The translations under genes and the position numbers were made by a program. A stretch of DNA of 8,871 bases, from assembly GCA_005881295.1 (NCBI GenBank), contig VBHS01000342.1:1-8871 (forward strand), read 5' to 3'. Below are positions 6,127 to 8,871 of this stretch, one piece after another (the stretch's first letter is position 1; each line of letters opens with the position of its first letter). The DNA is from Chloroflexota bacterium (GTDB lineage Bacteria; Chloroflexota; Ktedonobacteria; Ktedonobacterales; Ktedonobacteraceae). A model generated the notes under the pieces. It ran no database searches. It was given only the letters and a program-made list of their open reading frames with translations, and was not told the origin of the DNA.

Positions 6127-6201
6127 TTACTCCAATATACCCATCAATTGATTTCGACAGAAAGATTCGGTACACTTTTGAGGCGCACAATTTCAGACGA
6201 G

Positions 6202-6218
6202 ATGTCGCTTTGCGACGT
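6202..6218 (+). promoter_or_regulatory. Small hairpin in the dnaB leader
   Basis: GTCGC (6204-6208), TTT, GCGAC (6212-6216) is a perfect 5-bp stem, extended by a T-G and an A-T pair to seven. It lies 70 bases before the dnaB start and just before TGCTAATAT (6238-6246), a weak second extended -10 that could serve dnaB. It could be an operator dyad or an RNA structure; there is no T tract, so it is not an obvious terminator. Confidence 0.3.
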
Positions 6219-6287
6219 GTTAAAAGTCGAACCAATGTGCTAATATAACTAGCAGAGGGATTACCATCAAAACGGCAGGGGAGACAC

Positions 6288-7625
6288 GTGGAGAAACTAT
6301 TACCTCAGAACATTGAAGCAGAGTGCGGAGTGCTCGGCAGCATCATTATCGATCCGGAGGCAATTGTCCAGGTGGCAGAATTTCTGTTCCCTGACGATTT
6401 CTATCGCGATGCACATCGCACCATCTACGAGGTCATCATCCAGCTCTATGAGCAGCGCCAACCCGCTGATTTCATCACGATCTGTGATGAACTAGAGCGA
6501 CGGAACAAGCTGGAAGATGTCGGCGGAGCCAGCTACATCACCTCCCTCATTAATCTGGTGCCAACCAGCGGCAACGTTGAGTATTACGGGCGCATCGTCG
6601 AGCGCAATGCCATTCTGCGCCGCCTCATCGAAGCCGCCGGACAGATCGCGGCCGTCGCCTACCAGGAGGAAGACGCGGATGTCGCCCTTGATAAAGCCGA
6701 GCAGCTTATTTTCAATATCAGCCAGCGCCACGCGCGCAGTGACTTCGCTCTGCTGCGCGACATCCTCTCCGCATATATGAATAAACTGGATCAGCTCCAT
6801 GAAAGGCGCGGCACCATCGTCGGCGTGCCCACTGGCTTCACCGACCTGGATCACCTGACGGGCGGCCTGCAAAAGTCCGATTTGATTATTTTAGCTGCCA
6901 GACCTGCCATCGGGAAAACTAGCCTGGCTTTGACTATGGCGCACAACACCGCCATCAAACACCAGCGCTCTGTCGCCATCTTTAGCCTTGAAATGAGCAA
7001 AGAACAACTGGTGCAGCGTCTCCTCTCCATGGATGCAGCGATCGATCAGCAGCGTTTGCGCACTGGCTGGATCGAAGATGACGAGTGGGAGCGCATCGTC
7101 TATGCCATGGGTACACTCTCAGAGGCCAATATCTGGATTGATGATACAGCTGGTATCTCGACAGTAGAGATGCGCAGCAAGGCTCGACGCTTGCATGCCG
7201 AGCGCAACATTGATTTGATTATAGTTGACTATCTGCAATTAATGCAGTCGATGTCAGGAAGCGGCAAGCGCAACGAGAACCGCGTGCAGGAGATCTCCGA
7301 GATTAGCCGCAACCTGAAGAGCCTGGCGCGCGAACTAAATGTGCCCGTTCTGGCGCTGGCCCAGCTCTCTCGCGCCGTGGAGAGCCGCCAGTCTAAGGTG
7401 CCACAATTGTCAGATCTTCGCGAAAGCGGCTCCATCGAGCAAGATTCGGATATCGTCATGTTCATCTATCGTGACGACGTCTATAACCCGGAAACCGAAC
7501 GCAAAAACATCGCGGACATCATAGTCGCAAAACATCGCAACGGGCCAGTTGGCACAATCAGTCTCTATTTTCAAGCCAGCCAGACCCGCTTCCATGACCT
7601 GGAACTCACTCCCCCGTCGGAGTAA
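6288..7625 (+). CDS. dnaB: Replicative DNA helicase DnaB
   Basis: The hexameric 5'-3' helicase that unwinds DNA at the replication fork. It has 445 residues, the normal length, with no intein. The N-terminal primase-interacting domain (about 1-105) begins with LPQNIEAECGVLGS. After the linker, the RecA-like motor (about 175-440) shows GFTDLD, Walker A ARPAIGKTS with Lys210, SLEMS after the first strand, Walker B LIIVDYLQLM with Asp314, DLRESGSIEQDSD and the arginine-finger segment KHRNGPVG with Arg417. The start is GTG at 6288, with AGGGGAG (6277-6283) four bases before it; the LPQN start is at the family-typical place. Walker A carries Ala-Ile where many homologues have Gly/Ser-Met. It heads an operon with the DnaD-domain gene 39 bases downstream and sits behind the DnaA-box cluster. 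Confidence 0.97.
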   Translation: MEKLLPQNIEAECGVLGSIIIDPEAIVQVAEFLFPDDFYRDAHRTIYEVIIQLYEQRQPADFITICDELERRNKLEDVGGASYITSLINLVPTSGNVEYYGRIVERNAILRRLIEAAGQIAAVAYQEEDADVALDKAEQLIFNISQRHARSDFALLRDILSAYMNKLDQLHERRGTIVGVPTGFTDLDHLTGGLQKSDLIILAARPAIGKTSLALTMAHNTAIKHQRSVAIFSLEMSKEQLVQRLLSMDAAIDQQRLRTGWIEDDEWERIVYAMGTLSEANIWIDDTAGISTVEMRSKARRLHAERNIDLIIVDYLQLMQSMSGSGKRNENRVQEISEISRNLKSLARELNVPVLALAQLSRAVESRQSKVPQLSDLRESGSIEQDSDIVMFIYRDDVYNPETERKNIADIIVAKHRNGPVGTISLYFQASQTRFHDLELTPPSE

Positions 7626-7664
7626 CGCATAATACATATAAAATACACAATTGGACTTATTATC

Positions 7665-8414
7665 ATGACAGGTTTTGCTGGATTCCCATCAGGGAAAAAT
7701 CCATTTGTGCCTGTACCGGAAGTATTTTTCACGGTACTTTTGCCGGAAATCGAGGATAGCGCTGAACTGAAAGTGACACTCCACCTTTTCTGGCTCCTGG
7801 CACAAAAAAAGGGCAACCCGCGCTGCGTGAGCGGCAATGATCTGCGGGCAGACCACGTCTTGTTGCGCAGCCTCAAACGCAGGGGTGACCCCCGACCACC
7901 TGAGGAGCGTTTGCACCAGGGTCTAGAATTGGCACTTGCGCGCGGAACCCTTTTGAGGATACACTTACGACTAGTGAGTGAAGGAGACGAGCAAGCAGAG
8001 ATTATTGATTGGTATTTCTTTAACACACCCCGTAGCCGTAAAGTAGTGAACGAGCTACAGGGAGGTCAAATCGTTCCCGCGCGTCTTCTCAATGTCGAGG
8101 GAGAGCAAATCGAACAGGAAAGCGAAATCGCGGTACCCGCCGGCGCGCGGAAACAGAACAATAGCACTGAAATAGCCCGTAATGTCCAGGTTCAAGTCGA
8201 ACGTCCTAATATTTTTGTATTATATGAACAAAATATAGGCTTACTCTCTCCGCTCATCGCTGACCAACTCAAAGATGCTGCCGACCAGTATCCACAAGAG
8301 TGGATCGAGGCGGCATTCCGAGAGGCCGTGCAGCACAATAAGCGAAATTGGAGCTATATCAGCGCGATTTTGAGGCGCTGGGAAACGGAAGGCAGGCAGC
8401 AATGGAAAGCCTGA
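7665..8414 (+). CDS. DnaD-domain primosome / helicase-loading protein
   Basis: A 249-residue protein. The C-terminal part (182-242) matches the DnaD/DnaB2 fold found in helicase loading: NIFVLYEQNIGLLSP, then helices with EAAFREAVQHNKRNW, and the closing YxxxIxxxW motif as Tyr231, Ile235, Trp239. The N-terminal part (about 15-120) is helix-rich and probably a winged-helix domain as in DnaD; the middle (about 135-180) is polar and likely a flexible linker. In Bacillus, DnaD and its DnaB co-factor bring the helicase to the origin or to PriA; a similar job is inferred here from position right after dnaB. ATG 7665 has only a weak ribosome site (GGA, 7653-7655, nine bases). Its end overlaps the next gene by 13 bases, which suggests translational coupling. 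Confidence 0.82.
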   Translation: MTGFAGFPSGKNPFVPVPEVFFTVLLPEIEDSAELKVTLHLFWLLAQKKGNPRCVSGNDLRADHVLLRSLKRRGDPRPPEERLHQGLELALARGTLLRIHLRLVSEGDEQAEIIDWYFFNTPRSRKVVNELQGGQIVPARLLNVEGEQIEQESEIAVPAGARKQNNSTEIARNVQVQVERPNIFVLYEQNIGLLSPLIADQLKDAADQYPQEWIEAAFREAVQHNKRNWSYISAILRRWETEGRQQWKA

Positions 8415-8871
8415 ATGATATTATTAATAGAACGGCCGCACAACGTCAACAGACACAGGACCAACGCTCAACACAGCAGGATATTGGCACGCAAGCACAG
8501 CGACCAGGACAACCTTACGCACGGCGTCCTCCCTTGCCTGAACAAACTGCACGACTGGGCCAGCCGGGTTCACCCATTAACCCGGAACTGCCACCTTCCA
8601 GGGCGTATCCTCAACAAACTGTCTACGGCGGCATGGCGAAACCAGGGCAAAGACAAGTGTCTAAATTTCCGCCGCAGCGTACCAGTAATCAACCGTTGCG
8701 CAGGAGCGATAGCGATACTCGTTCAAGCTATACCCGTCCCAACCAGCCACCAGAAGACTCAGGTCTTCCCACCGATCGCTCCGAATTTCGCTCTCCCTCT
8801 GACCCCTACCCACGGGAGGCAGCATTGCCAATGGTAGACCGGGATTTCTATGAGACGTACCCGGCCCCACC
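8402..8871 (+). CDS. Partial gene with a Gln/Pro/Arg-rich N-terminus, possible helicase loader
   Basis: An ATG at 8402 opens a frame that stays open for 156 full codons to the window end, so the gene is cut off. GGAAGG (8387-8392) stands nine bases before the ATG, and the start lies inside the last codons of the DnaD-domain gene, a classic coupled overlap. The protein begins MESLNDIINRTAAQRQQ, where a short amphipathic helix is possible. The rest is rich in Gln, Pro, Arg, Ser and Thr with no membrane segment, so it looks disordered; the end (LPMVDRDFYETYPAP) becomes more ordered in composition. I see no enzyme motif. By position after dnaB and a DnaD gene, a DnaC/DnaI-like AAA+ helicase loader with a long disordered N-terminal tail is my guess, since the P-loop would lie beyond the window. 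Confidence 0.78.
   Translation, partial: MESLNDIINRTAAQRQQTQDQRSTQQDIGTQAQRPGQPYARRPPLPEQTARLGQPGSPINPELPPSRAYPQQTVYGGMAKPGQRQVSKFPPQRTSNQPLRRSDSDTRSSYTRPNQPPEDSGLPTDRSEFRSPSDPYPREAALPMVDRDFYETYPAP

Noticed and set aside
6228..6240. CGAAC-four bases-GTGC, similar to a LexA box
   Set aside because: The right half deviates from GTTCG at two positions and there is no second site; too weak to call SOS control of dnaB.
5949..6248. 99-codon frame across the DnaA-box cluster
   Set aside because: No ribosome site, odd composition (many Trp, Cys, His, Ile), and the bases are better explained by the repeated binding sites.
8415..8837. 140-codon frame after the DnaD-domain gene
   Set aside because: It is a shifted frame of the better-supported gene that starts at 8402, which has the ribosome site and stays open to the window end.

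Overview
The window reads as a stretch of bacterial chromosome, probably from the phylum Chloroflexota and possibly from the Ktedonobacter group. That is inference from gene content: a replicative helicase followed by a DnaD-domain protein, an ECF sigma factor with extra tails, a GT-C type membrane glycosyltransferase, Ser/Thr/Pro-rich linkers and extended -10 promoters. A Gram-positive with DnaD-type helicase loading cannot be excluded. There is no phage gene, transposase, CRISPR array or rRNA; it looks like a housekeeping region.

Left part (1-4278, + strand). A complete tRNA-Gln(CUG) with encoded CCA and its own terminator is followed by an orphan ECF sigma factor, a two-CBS-domain protein, a multi-pass GT-C glycosyltransferase, type I signal peptidase (lepB, TTG start) and a small two-helix membrane protein 13 bases after lepB. 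Most of these genes have a plausible extended -10 promoter of the form TGnTATnnT, so they look like several short units rather than one operon.

Middle (4290-5785). A 20-bp perfect hairpin separates the rightward genes from a leftward two-gene cyclophilin operon: a membrane-anchored, probably extracytoplasmic peptidyl-prolyl isomerase and then a soluble paralogue.

Right part (5822-8871, + strand). About 500 bases without a gene contain a striking cluster of DnaA-box-like 9-mers in two opposed groups, a 26-27 bp direct repeat and an inverted double-box arrangement. It sits directly before dnaB (GTG start), a DnaD-domain primosome protein, and a Gln/Pro/Arg-rich reading frame that overlaps the DnaD gene by 13 bases and runs off the window end. 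Together this looks like a helicase-loading (primosome) operon headed by a candidate replication origin or a DnaA-controlled promoter. The box cluster and the overlapping partial gene are the most interesting parts of the window.
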